Origin: Psychrobacillus glaciei
Lineage (GTDB): Bacteria; Bacillota; Bacilli; Bacillales_A; Planococcaceae
Assembly: GCF_008973485.1 (NCBI RefSeq)
Contig: NZ_CP031223.1
Coordinates: 124,001-188,000 of the forward strand
Length of the DNA: 64,000 nt
Reading direction: 5' to 3'
Positions 9,261 through 15,985 of the stretch are shown here, piece after piece. The notes under the pieces are model-generated. The model made no database searches. It saw only the letters and a program-made list of their open reading frames with translations, and was not told the origin of the DNA. Numbering within the stretch: the stretch's first letter is position 1; the number at the start of each line of letters is the position of its first letter. Both the position numbers and the translations under genes were made by a program.

Positions 9261-9368
9261 GTGAAAGTATTAGTAGTTAAAGCAAACAGTCCACTTGCAA
9301 CTGAACAGATCCTAATTAAAATGTACGAAAACTTTCATGAAAGAAAAAGAAGGCACATAAATACTTAA
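9261..9368 (+). CDS. Small ORF (35 aa) at the left edge of the prophage remnant
   Basis: GTG-initiated frame of 35 residues beginning MKVLVVKANSPLATEQ, with a basic C-terminus (HERKRRH). GAGGAG lies 10 bases upstream. I do not recognise it. Its tail-to-tail position with the XkdA-like gene suggests it belongs to the phage remnant or its boundary. Confidence 0.35.
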   Translation: MKVLVVKANSPLATEQILIKMYENFHERKRRHINT

Positions 9369-9397
9369 AGCATTGGAGTTAACTACATAATATTCAG

Positions 9398-9856
9398 CTA
9401 CAAGTTTCTATTTAATTTTTTTATATCAAGTGGATCAAAAGTAATCTTATACTCTTTATGCAACTTGAAAAGACCATATTTCTCAATATAATAATCGATT
9501 ACATTTTTTAAGTATTCTGGCGTTATTTCAAGGTTAGTGCACATTTCCTCTAATGTTGTTTGGCCCATTACATAACAATCAATTAATTGGTCCAGTGAAA
9601 CAATTTTTTCATAACCCCATCTGCGTGCAATTTGCTCTAGTTTGATACTTCTCAAATCATATAAATCCGTAATATCGCCATAAGTTGTTTCGTAATGACC
9701 AAGCTCTTCTGCTAATATACAATGCTTCTCATATTTGTTTTTAAATATATCGATTTCAATCACGTTATCGTAATATAAACCCGGGAGTCCCTTAGGTAAT
9801 ACCTTTTCAATTATTTTAATATGTGGATACTCCATCATCAGTCGATCATATGTCAT
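9398..9856 (-). CDS. ImmA/IrrE-type metallopeptidase, XkdA-like
   Basis: Phage-type zinc peptidase that in related elements (ImmA of ICEBs1) cleaves the cognate repressor on induction. The active-site helix reads LAEELGHYETT, the common phage variant of HExxH in which the first His is replaced while the ELGH part remains. The N-terminal PKGLPGLYYDNVIEID fits the family. 152 aa. It starts 12 bases after the stop of the repressor gene on the same strand, with GGGGTG before the ATG, so the two form an operon. Whether it is still catalytic is unclear. Confidence 0.8.
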   Translation of the reverse strand: MTYDRLMMEYPHIKIIEKVLPKGLPGLYYDNVIEIDIFKNKYEKHCILAEELGHYETTYGDITDLYDLRSIKLEQIARRWGYEKIVSLDQLIDCYVMGQTTLEEMCTNLEITPEYLKNVIDYYIEKYGLFKLHKEYKITFDPLDIKKLNRNL

Positions 9857-9868
9857 ATAAACACCCCA

Positions 9869-10219
9869 TTAACCGCGCTGCGATTTAATAAACTCAATAT
9901 ATTTTTTAATATCTTTCATTTCTTCCTCAGTTACATCGTCGTCAATGTGAGCAGCAATAGTTACGATATCTTTTCTTTCCCCTGTTCTCTCCGATTCTCC
10001 TTCACCTAAAAAGTACTGTCCTGGAACTTTAAAAAAGTCTGCAAGTAACCGAACAAATTCCAATTTAGGATCAGCTTCTCCATTTTCCCAACGGCTTATT
10101 GAGCTTTTACTAATTTTACTCCCGTATTTAGCGTTTAAAGAATCTGCTAATTGTTCAATTGTTAGATCTCTGTTCAATCTTAGCTCTCTTAATAGTGATC
10201 CGAAGTTATTCACTGTCAT
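9869..10219 (-). CDS. XRE-family phage repressor
   Basis: N-terminal Cro/C1-type helix-turn-helix (about residues 6-67): LRELRLNRDLTIEQLADSL, then the recognition helix region KISKSSISRWENGEADP. A short acidic C-terminal tail is the likely dimerisation and protease-contact part. 116 aa, similar in size to PBSX Xre and ICEBs1 ImmR. ATG follows AAGGAG. It sits divergently from xtrA with paired operator-like sites between, as expected for an autoregulated lysogeny switch. Confidence 0.88.
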   Translation of the reverse strand: MTVNNFGSLLRELRLNRDLTIEQLADSLNAKYGSKISKSSISRWENGEADPKLEFVRLLADFFKVPGQYFLGEGESERTGERKDIVTIAAHIDDDVTEEEMKDIKKYIEFIKSQRG

Positions 10220-10261
10220 TATCTCCTTAGTATTATCTATACGTATATACTATTACTAAAA

Positions 10262-10332
10262 TTCCTAAAATGCAACTTCTTGTTCCGTTTTAGGAATTAA
10301 TTGTTGACATAGATTATAATTAATAATATGCT
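10262..10332 (+). promoter_or_regulatory. Phage control region: operator and early promoter
   Basis: The 14-mer TTCCGTTTTAGGAA lies at 10283-10296, preceded by an inverted TTCCTAAAA at 10262-10270. A sigma-A promoter reading toward xtrA follows: TTGACA at 10304-10309, 17 bases, TATGCT at 10327-10332. The arrangement suits a repressor that blocks rightward transcription and controls its own leftward gene. Confidence 0.65.
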
Positions 10333-10413
10333 AATTATACCCTAAAATAGAACGTGTGTTCTTTTGTGTTAAGGGTGTTATTTTAAATATCGAATGAGTG
10401 TATATTATATTAA

Positions 10414-10427
10414 TTCCGTTTTAGGAA
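10414..10427. promoter_or_regulatory. Second copy of the repressor operator
   Basis: Exact second occurrence of TTCCGTTTTAGGAA, 131 bases from the first and about 57 bases before the xtrA-like start codon. Confidence 0.6.
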
Positions 10428-10483
10428 GGGATATTTACTATTTTTTACTATTGACCTTGTAGGATTATTTAGGAGGGACTCTC

Positions 10484-10681
10484 ATGAGAATGAAAGATTT
10501 AGAAATAGATTCCCAAGGTAACTTATATCTCAATACAACAAAATTGCCAATGCCTTGTGTAATAGTACTGAGTAAAGGGAAAGCGAAAATAACAGAGTTA
10601 CCTCCTTTTGCTGAAACCACAATTAAGACGCATCAAGGAAAAGTAGTCCGTGTTAAGTGGGATGAAGGAGAAGAGTTTTAG
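10484..10681 (+). CDS. XtrA/YqaO-family phage protein
   Basis: 65-residue protein of unknown role from the early control region of PBSX and skin-type elements. Features I associate with the family are the N-terminal DLEIDSQGNLYLN, LPMPCVIVLSKGKAK, and the C-terminal THQGKVVRVKWDEGEEF. ATG after AGGAGGGA. Position between the repressor and the xpf-like gene matches PBSX order, except that xkdB, xkdC and xkdD are missing. A hairpin terminator follows. Confidence 0.7.
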   Translation: MRMKDLEIDSQGNLYLNTTKLPMPCVIVLSKGKAKITELPPFAETTIKTHQGKVVRVKWDEGEEF

Positions 10682-10720
10682 GGGAATTAATGAATAATAT
10701 AAAGTCCCACCAGTCGTCTG

Positions 10721-10775
10721 GAGGACAACAAACGATTTCAGTGTTTCTGCTGAGTCACTTGTTGTCCTCTTTTAA
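10721..10775 (+). terminator. Terminator-like hairpin between xtrA and xpf
   Basis: GAGGACAACAA at 10721-10731 pairs perfectly with TTGTTGTCCTC at 10759-10769, enclosing a smaller TCAG/CTGA stem, followed by TTTTAATTT. It would interrupt or attenuate transcription into xpf. Confidence 0.7.
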
Positions 10776-10810
10776 TTTAGAAAAAAATAAGAGAATGAGA
10801 GGTAATAATA

Positions 10811-11287
10811 ATGTCAAACTGGGCAGATAAATTGATTCAAGAGTATTCGTATCACAAAAAAGAACTGGAGCATTTAAAAGAAAGATTAGATCCAATGAAT
10901 CCTAAAGACAATGCAGATCTTAAAATTATCAATAGCATGATTGAAGATATGTCCTATGCTCTTGAATGGATGAAGAAAGGTAGAAGACCAGGTAATATTC
11001 ATGGCGTGGATAAAAGATCTATCTATCAGCGACGAGCATTATTGGACATGGATTTATTTCCAACTATTGAATTGGACACAAAGGAAAGTATGTTGAGTGA
11101 AGAACAAAAACATCAAATAATAAATATATTAGTAGAGCTTTCTCATAGAGAAAGACAATGTTATTTAATGCATATGGCGTATGGTATGAGTCTTACAGAG
11201 ATTGCTGAGGAACTGAATTTAAAGAAGCGAACAGTGCAGCAATACATTGATAGGGCAAAGGATAAAGTCAAAATACTCGTTTCTTGA
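10811..11287 (+). CDS. Xpf-like phage late-gene sigma factor
   Basis: Positive control factor that in PBSX drives late (structural and lysis) transcription. The N-terminal ~100 residues are helical and charged. The C-terminal part is a sigma-70 region 4 helix-turn-helix: LSHRERQCYLMHMAYGMSL, EIAEELNLKKRTVQQYI. There is no region 2, as expected for Xpf-type proteins. 158 aa, ATG after a weak purine-rich site. The genes it would normally activate are gone except the tail, holin and amidase genes. Confidence 0.8.
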   Translation: MSNWADKLIQEYSYHKKELEHLKERLDPMNPKDNADLKIINSMIEDMSYALEWMKKGRRPGNIHGVDKRSIYQRRALLDMDLFPTIELDTKESMLSEEQKHQIINILVELSHRERQCYLMHMAYGMSLTEIAEELNLKKRTVQQYIDRAKDKVKILVS

Positions 11288-11302
11288 CGTACACTTGACG
11301 TA
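11283..11302 (+). repeat. Direct repeat at the end of xpf, candidate late-promoter element
   Basis: CTTGACGTA occurs twice with an 11-base period (11283-11291 and 11294-11302), overlapping the xpf stop codon. This is the place where a PBSX-type late promoter should lie. No good sigma-A -10 box follows at normal spacing. Confidence 0.45.
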
Positions 11303-11356
11303 TCTACCCACCTAGTAGTGAAGAGTATATTTCCATTAATGTTAAATATGTGAACT

Positions 11357-11458
11357 ATGAAAAAAGTTGATCAAGTGTTTGTGCAAGGACAAGTCTCACT
11401 TAAACGAATGACTCAAGTAGAGACAGACATGATATTGGCGACGCCACAAAACGCTTAG
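11357..11458 (+). CDS. Possible small ORF (33 aa) in the deletion junction
   Basis: Frame starting MKKVDQVFVQGQ and ending TPQNA, between the xpf-like gene and the tail gene. No convincing ribosome site. It could be a leftover fragment of a phage structural gene at the deletion scar. Unrecognised. Confidence 0.2.
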   Translation: MKKVDQVFVQGQVSLKRMTQVETDMILATPQNA

Positions 11459-11503
11459 GTGGTATTCTTCATATTATTTTTAAGTTGAAAGGAATGATCC
11501 AAC

Positions 11504-13246
11504 TTGTCAATAGTGAGTCCAGTAGTAATCGATGTGGATTTAAAAGTGCAGCAATATTTTGGAGGTGATGAACGTGTTCGTGATGGTGATGAGAATAATT
11601 TAATCATACGTGTATCAGACAATGGTAGTGATTGCGCTAAGGGAGAAGAAGATAGTTTAGTAAGAAAGGGAATTAGAGCGTCAACTATAGTAATAGCAGC
11701 CAGCAACTCGTCAGAATCATCTAAAAAAGGATCGGACTATACATGTACAGGAATAAACGACGAGATAACAATACAAGCAGCCGTGGATTCCTTGTCCTCC
11801 ACAGGGGGTAAAATCATCATACTCGAAGGGGATTACTATAAAGGGGATGCTACGGGTATTTCACTACCATCTAACATCGATATTGAAATTATTGCAGGTG
11901 CAAAATTTAAACTTGTTAATGGTATTAATGCAGATGCTTGTTTCTTTACCAACAATGACAAAGTAAATGGGAATACTAATATTAATCTTTTTGGGGGAGG
12001 TGGATTTGACTGTAACTTCCGCAACCAAACCGACACAACATATCAATACCTTGCCGATTTCGAGAATGTGAGCAACGGACGAATCGACGTATATATAACC
12101 AATTATACGATGTTGGAAGCTAAACTGAAAAAGTCAAATGTCAAACTGATAAACAGAAAATTTTTACAGAAAAAAGTGTTATTTGCTCCTTGTAATAATG
12201 TCAATGAATTTACCGTAGTAAGTGATCCGTTAAGTGAGGTAGTAACCAATGTAGGAAATGGAGTAGTAGGGGAAAATAGTATAAAAATAACAATAAACAA
12301 TCAAACTGCTATTCTTCGCAAAGTCTTACCTCAAGCTGTTGCCGATGACTTTGAGGCTTATGAGGTCGGTTTATATGTAAAAATAGACAATCCAAGCGCT
12401 ATCACAAGTTTTGTTATTGGTGCAGATACTGGTAGTTGTGCTGACGAGTTAGCAATTAACCTCCATATTGATGGAGCAATAAAAACGTTTGAACCAAATA
12501 AATGGCGTTATTTGAGAGCGCCGCTAAATAGATATATTATCGATGCGTCACCTACCTTTGCTCTCAACATAACTTCTGATGCGACTGCAACAGTTAATAT
12601 AGGTCATGTGGAGTTTTTACCTGCACCCCTTAAACCTGCAATTAGTTGGATTTGGGATGACGCTTTAGATAATACGTTGCCCGGAATACAAATACTATCA
12701 AAGTACGGACACAAAGGCGCGATTGGTCATATGGGTCCAAAATTCGTAGGTAATACGTACATGACTATTGCAGACGTAGACAAAGCATGTTTTGAATATG
12801 GTTGGGATATCGGCACTCACCATGATACACATTTTCTTTCGGGAGTCACAACGGAGCAAGCTATTTTTGAATTGACAGAGAATAGAAATTTCATTAAAGA
12901 AAAAGGGTGGAAAGGTAGTAATTTTTTACTATATGCAGGACATAATACAAATGCCGAAATCATGACGGAGTCAAAACGTCTTTTCCAATGCATCAGAAAT
13001 CCTTTAACGGGTAGAGTAATATCAATCCGAGGGAGGATAAATCTTGCTTACCAAGTTACAGATTTCGAGATAACTCCACAAATCAAATCGGCAATGCGCC
13101 GTCATATTTGGTTACATCCTTTTTCGCACTATCTAGGAGGGAGTCAAGTAAGTGCAGTAGAGTTAGAGGCATGGAGTGTTTTTTGGTATGAGTGGGGGCT
13201 TTTATCACAAATACCTAGTGATGTCATGAATGACTATAAGGGGTAG
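11504..13246 (+). CDS. Phage tail-type protein: beta-helix-like N-terminus plus polysaccharide deacetylase-like domain
   Basis: 580 aa. The first ~60 residues are polar and tail-fibre-like. Residues ~60-200 contain the segment ASNSSESSKKGSDYTCTG then GGKIIILEGDYY and GGGGFDCNF, typical of pectate-lyase-like phage spikes. A jelly-roll-like middle follows. From about residue 380 there is a NodB/CE4-like part: SWIWDDALDN carries the Asp pair and GTHHDTHFL carries the metal-binding His pair, as in peptidoglycan or polysaccharide N-deacetylases. TTG start, AAAGGA about 10 bases upstream. A likely role is modifying or cutting cell-surface glycan during adsorption. Whether it is still useful in this remnant is unknown. 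Confidence 0.72.
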   Translation: MSIVSPVVIDVDLKVQQYFGGDERVRDGDENNLIIRVSDNGSDCAKGEEDSLVRKGIRASTIVIAASNSSESSKKGSDYTCTGINDEITIQAAVDSLSSTGGKIIILEGDYYKGDATGISLPSNIDIEIIAGAKFKLVNGINADACFFTNNDKVNGNTNINLFGGGGFDCNFRNQTDTTYQYLADFENVSNGRIDVYITNYTMLEAKLKKSNVKLINRKFLQKKVLFAPCNNVNEFTVVSDPLSEVVTNVGNGVVGENSIKITINNQTAILRKVLPQAVADDFEAYEVGLYVKIDNPSAITSFVIGADTGSCADELAINLHIDGAIKTFEPNKWRYLRAPLNRYIIDASPTFALNITSDATATVNIGHVEFLPAPLKPAISWIWDDALDNTLPGIQILSKYGHKGAIGHMGPKFVGNTYMTIADVDKACFEYGWDIGTHHDTHFLSGVTTEQAIFELTENRNFIKEKGWKGSNFLLYAGHNTNAEIMTESKRLFQCIRNPLTGRVISIRGRINLAYQVTDFEITPQIKSAMRRHIWLHPFSHYLGGSQVSAVELEAWSVFWYEWGLLSQIPSDVMNDYKG

Positions 13247-13284
13247 TAAGGCCCTAATGCGTAACAAAAAAAGAATAATTTATT

Positions 13285-13316
13285 AAAGAACGTTCACAAG
13301 GGCGTTCTTTTTGTTT
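13285..13316 (+). terminator. Terminator after the tail gene
   Basis: AAAGAACG / CGTTCTTT stem, 10-base loop, then TTTTTG. Confidence 0.75.
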
Positions 13317-13341
13317 TCGAAAAACTAAAAGGGGTGAAGGA

Positions 13342-13821
13342 ATGGGAAGATGGTTATTTCCAGTTGATAAAATAATGCCATTACTGTTTGGTACATTGGT
13401 CATGCCCTTATTTGAATTTTTTTATGGAAAAGGTGAAGTTGTTATTTATACGATGACTGCTTTAGCCTTTTTTAATGTAATGGACTGGATTTCAGGCACT
13501 CGATCTTCAAAAAAAGATAAAACATACGCAAGCAAATATGGAATTGATGGCATTTTTCGTAGTTTTTTTATATTAATGCTACCTGCCGGAGGACATCTAA
13601 TGGATATGATTACTGGAGTACATGGAGTATTCTTCGGAATTTTATCTTTTGGAGTTTTATATCATTTAATACAATCTATGACTGCTAATTCAATTAGAGC
13701 TGGTTGGGGACAGTGGGTTCCGGAATGGGTATTAGTTAAGTTAACTGATTGGGTAAAAGAAGAAATTGAGAGAAAGATTGCGCGCTCGTCGAAACGAAAA
13801 AGAGAAATGGAAGGCGAATGA
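13342..13821 (+). CDS. Phage holin, Holin_4 (TcdE/toxin-secretion) family
   Basis: Forms membrane lesions that let the endolysin reach the wall. 159 aa with three or four hydrophobic segments (about residues 10-30, 35-50, 70-95, 98-115). Family pattern DWISGTRSSKK ... YASKYGIDGIFRS in the cytoplasmic loop, and a very basic C-terminus (ARSSKRKRE). ATG after AAAGGGGTGA. It is followed by its own terminator and then ~0.9 kb of repeats before the amidase, whereas in intact phages the two genes are adjacent. Confidence 0.85.
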   Translation: MGRWLFPVDKIMPLLFGTLVMPLFEFFYGKGEVVIYTMTALAFFNVMDWISGTRSSKKDKTYASKYGIDGIFRSFFILMLPAGGHLMDMITGVHGVFFGILSFGVLYHLIQSMTANSIRAGWGQWVPEWVLVKLTDWVKEEIERKIARSSKRKREMEGE

Positions 13822-13877
13822 TGTGAAAAGCACATAGGTTTTCTGATAGTGAATTAGCAATGAATTATGTCTAATTA

Positions 13878-13905
13878 AAAAAAGCTGCCTTCGGGTGGCT
13901 TTTTC
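13878..13905 (+). terminator. Terminator after the holin gene
   Basis: AAAGCTGCC / GGTGGCTTT stem with two G-T pairs and a TTCG tetraloop, then a T run. Confidence 0.8.
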
Positions 13906-13974
13906 AAAAGATAAGAAAGTATATGGATTATCAACCTGTGAAACCAGTGTTCATAGTACTTGAAAGAATCAAAG

Positions 13975-14170
13975 AATACCGCGGATTTCCGTTTCAGGTG
14001 GACGCGTTCCGCGGGGTGAGTGATGAGCCATCACCGCCGCATTCGCGTCGTTGCGATGTCTCATCTGTCTCCGAGGAACGAAGGCTAAGAGTGCCACATC
14101 GTGTGGCAACGCCTTCGTGACCAACATCCTGTTGGCCTCCGTCTGGAGTCGCCACCTTTCACTACAATCC
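13975..14170. repeat. GC-rich dispersed repeat (Bacillales CCGCGG...GGAGTCGCC type)
   Basis: Sharply GC-richer than its surroundings. It begins near CCGCGGATTTCC and ends with GGAGTCGCCACCTTTCACT, the form of a common Bacillales intergenic repeat. Inside are two small hairpins with near-identical loops: GCCAC-ATCGT-GTGGC (14093-14107) and CCAAC-ATCCT-GTTGG (14121-14135). Open frames across it on both strands are by-products of the GC content. Confidence 0.65.
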
Positions 14171-14179
14171 ATTAAGTGA

Positions 14180-14400
14180 GTAGTTCCTAATAAGAAAATA
14201 TATGAAATTGAAATACTAGAAATCCGGTATGCACAACGACTTGAAGTGATTTTAATGGTGTCTTTCTTAAGCAGGATTTCCTATATGTTTTTACTTTTAT
14301 CGTACACAGTATACATGAATCAGCGGGGCCTGAAAAAATAGGTAGTATTCATTGATAAAGAAGCGCTGAGCGGACGAAATTGCATCTTCGTCCGCTTTTA
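14180..14400 (+). other. Decayed small membrane ORF followed by a terminator
   Basis: A frame without an early start codon (about 14183-14340) reads a charged stretch, then a hydrophobic stretch (VILMVSFLS, MFLLLSYTVY), and ends QRGLKK. It could be the rest of a small holin-like phage protein. It is followed by a strong terminator at 14369-14400: AGCGGACGAA / TTCGTCCGCT plus TTTTA. A terminator without a gene supports the idea of a lost coding sequence. Confidence 0.35.
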
Positions 14401-14510
14401 AAAGAATAGGAAAGTATCTAATCTCTCATTAACCTAACCTTACGCACCTTGTCTCTACAAATTTCAAGAAGGCGACGGACAAACATCCGCCACAAGATTA
14501 TCGAAAAAAA

Positions 14511-14547
14511 GTGGATGGAGAAGTGACGCAGTCACTTCTCCATCCAC
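14511..14547. other. Perfect 17-bp inverted repeat
   Basis: GTGGATGGAGAAGTGAC and its exact complement around GCA. It is preceded by seven A, so on the minus strand it has the shape of a terminator with a T tract, although no minus-strand gene points at it. Confidence 0.55.
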
Positions 14548-14581
14548 AAAAATTCCCGCGGTAATAGTCTAGCAAATGTTT

Positions 14582-14645
14582 CGTCCAAAGCACTCTAGAA
14601 ATAGTGAAGACAAGGTGCACTTAAAGGGCGCTTGCGCTTTTCTTA
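14582..14645 (+). repeat. Dispersed repeat ending GCGCTTGCGCTTTTCTTA
   Basis: About 63 bases (GTCCAAAGCACTC ... GTGAAGACAAG ... TGCACTTAAAGG ... CTTTTCTTA). It matches 50178-50240 at close to 90 percent by eye. The 3' box also ends the element at 35908-36091. Confidence 0.65.
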
Positions 14646-14729
14646 TTTGAGGTGGTGATTATCATGTGAGATTAAAAGTTGTATGAGCATTCATTTATAG
14701 CAATTCAAAACTAATATGAGGTGATAATG

Positions 14730-15419
14730 ATGGTAAAAGTTTTTATTGACGCAGGACATGGTGGGACGGATTCAGGAGCAACAGGAAATAGTTTACAGGA
14801 AAAAAATCTAACATTGCAAATTGCCACTAGAACGAAAGATATTTTGCTTGCTGAGTATAATAATGTAAGTGTTTTAATGAGCCGGACTGGAGATCAAACT
14901 GTTTCGTTGCCTGAACGTACAAATGCGGCTAACGCTTGGGGGGCAGATTTCCTCCTTTCAGTTCACATTAATGCAGGTGGTGGGACAGGTTATGAGGATT
15001 ATATATATCCGGGTGTTGGTGCACCTACTACAACCTATCAAAGTACAATTCATGCAGAAATAATAAATCTTGTAAATTACACTGATCGGGGCAAAAAACA
15101 AGAAAACTTCCATATGTTACGTGAATCCAATATGCCAGCTATTTTGACGGAGAATGGATTTATTGATAATGCGAACGATGCGGCAAAGTTGAAAACAGCA
15201 TCTTTCATTGAATCACTTGCGCAAGGTCATGCGAATGGAATCGCAAAGTGCTTTAGTCTCCCAAAGAAAAATTCAGCAGTATATCATACTGTAGTAAGTG
15301 GTGACACAGTTTACTCATTAAGTCAGACTTATGGTAGTACTGTACAACAAATTAAGGATTGGAATGGACTTGATGTCAATTACACAATTCGTATAGGTCA
15401 AGTGTTGAGAGTGAAATAA
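14730..15419 (+). CDS. N-acetylmuramoyl-L-alanine amidase (Amidase_3) with LysM, phage endolysin
   Basis: Zinc amidase that cleaves the bond between N-acetylmuramic acid and the stem peptide. Catalytic domain about residues 1-170: IDAGHGGTDSGA (zinc His), the Glu in QEKNLTLQ, SVHINAGGG (second zinc ligand), and LTENGFIDN (catalytic Glu). The C-terminal LysM (about 182-229) begins YHTVVSGDTVYSLSQTYG. No signal peptide, consistent with holin-dependent release. Start 14730 lies 5 bases after GAGGTGA; ATG 14727 is also possible. A terminator follows. Confidence 0.9.
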   Translation: MVKVFIDAGHGGTDSGATGNSLQEKNLTLQIATRTKDILLAEYNNVSVLMSRTGDQTVSLPERTNAANAWGADFLLSVHINAGGGTGYEDYIYPGVGAPTTTYQSTIHAEIINLVNYTDRGKKQENFHMLRESNMPAILTENGFIDNANDAAKLKTASFIESLAQGHANGIAKCFSLPKKNSAVYHTVVSGDTVYSLSQTYGSTVQQIKDWNGLDVNYTIRIGQVLRVK

Positions 15420-15428
15420 ATAATAATT

Positions 15429-15462
15429 AGCCTTTCTCACTTTGGTGGGTAGGGCTTTTTTA
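15429..15462 (+). terminator. Terminator of the amidase gene
   Basis: AGCC/GGCT and CTCAC/GTGGG nested stems, then six T. Confidence 0.7.
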
Positions 15463-15598
15463 GTTGAATTAGCAGAAAAGGAGAATTAATTAAAAATAAG
15501 ACTTAAAATAATTTAGGATCCTCCACTTTTTGCTCTAGTAGGTATAGAACAATAGTGTTATATTATAGATAGAACAAATGTAAGTAGGAGGTAGCGCC

Positions 15599-15985
15599 AT
15601 GTTTATTGAAATACAAACGAATTCATCCGTGCCAATCTATTTACAACTAGCACAGCAATTAATAGAAGGAATGGTGAGGGGGGAATTAAATCCTGGAGAC
15701 TCTTTACCATCTGTTCGTGCTTTTGCAGCAGATCTTGGAATGAATATGCATACAGTGAATAAAGCATATCATTATTTAGAAGAAAAAGAGTTTATTCAGA
15801 TTGTCGCAAAATCAGGTGTAATTATACAGCCAAATGGGATACCAAAAGCTTCTGCAAACCAAAAACGGCAAATAGCAGATCAAATTAGGCCACTACTAGC
15901 AGAGGGATTAGTATTAAAACTTTCTGAAGAAGAGATGGTAGGAATGATTCATGAGCTTGTCCAAAACATTAAGGAGGGGAAATAA
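15599..15985 (+). CDS. GntR-family regulator, YtrA/YhcF subfamily
   Basis: 128 aa. The winged helix occupies residues ~8-75, with SSVPIYLQLAQQLIEGMVRG, PGDSLPSVRAFAADL and the recognition part MNMHTVNKAYHYLEE. The C-terminal region is short, as in the YtrA group, so effector binding is limited. ATG follows TAGGAGG. A dyad with half-sites AACA/TGTT near 15549-15566, overlapping a probable promoter, could be its own operator. Its TAA overlaps the ATG of the next gene (TAATG), so the two are coupled. Confidence 0.85.
   Translation: MFIEIQTNSSVPIYLQLAQQLIEGMVRGELNPGDSLPSVRAFAADLGMNMHTVNKAYHYLEEKEFIQIVAKSGVIIQPNGIPKASANQKRQIADQIRPLLAEGLVLKLSEEEMVGMIHELVQNIKEGK

Larger units (their letters stand above)
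9261..15419. mobile_element. Degenerate PBSX-like prophage
   Basis: Gene order is XkdA-like protease and repressor (minus strand), operators, xtrA-like gene, xpf-like sigma factor, a tail-type protein, holin and amidase. In PBSX the corresponding control genes are xkdA, xre, xtrA and xpf, and a late operon follows xpf. Here terminase, portal, capsid, sheath, tube and baseplate genes are all absent, so more than 15 kb was probably lost. The boundaries are uncertain and no att repeats were found by eye. No integrase lies in the element. Confidence 0.75.

Noticed and set aside
11704-11990. CRISPR array or other regular repeat in the prophage
   Set aside because: No regularly spaced repeats; none seen anywhere in the window.
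13923-14172. Open frames on both strands in the GC-rich repeat
   Set aside because: No ribosome sites; composition and hairpins show it to be a dispersed repeat.
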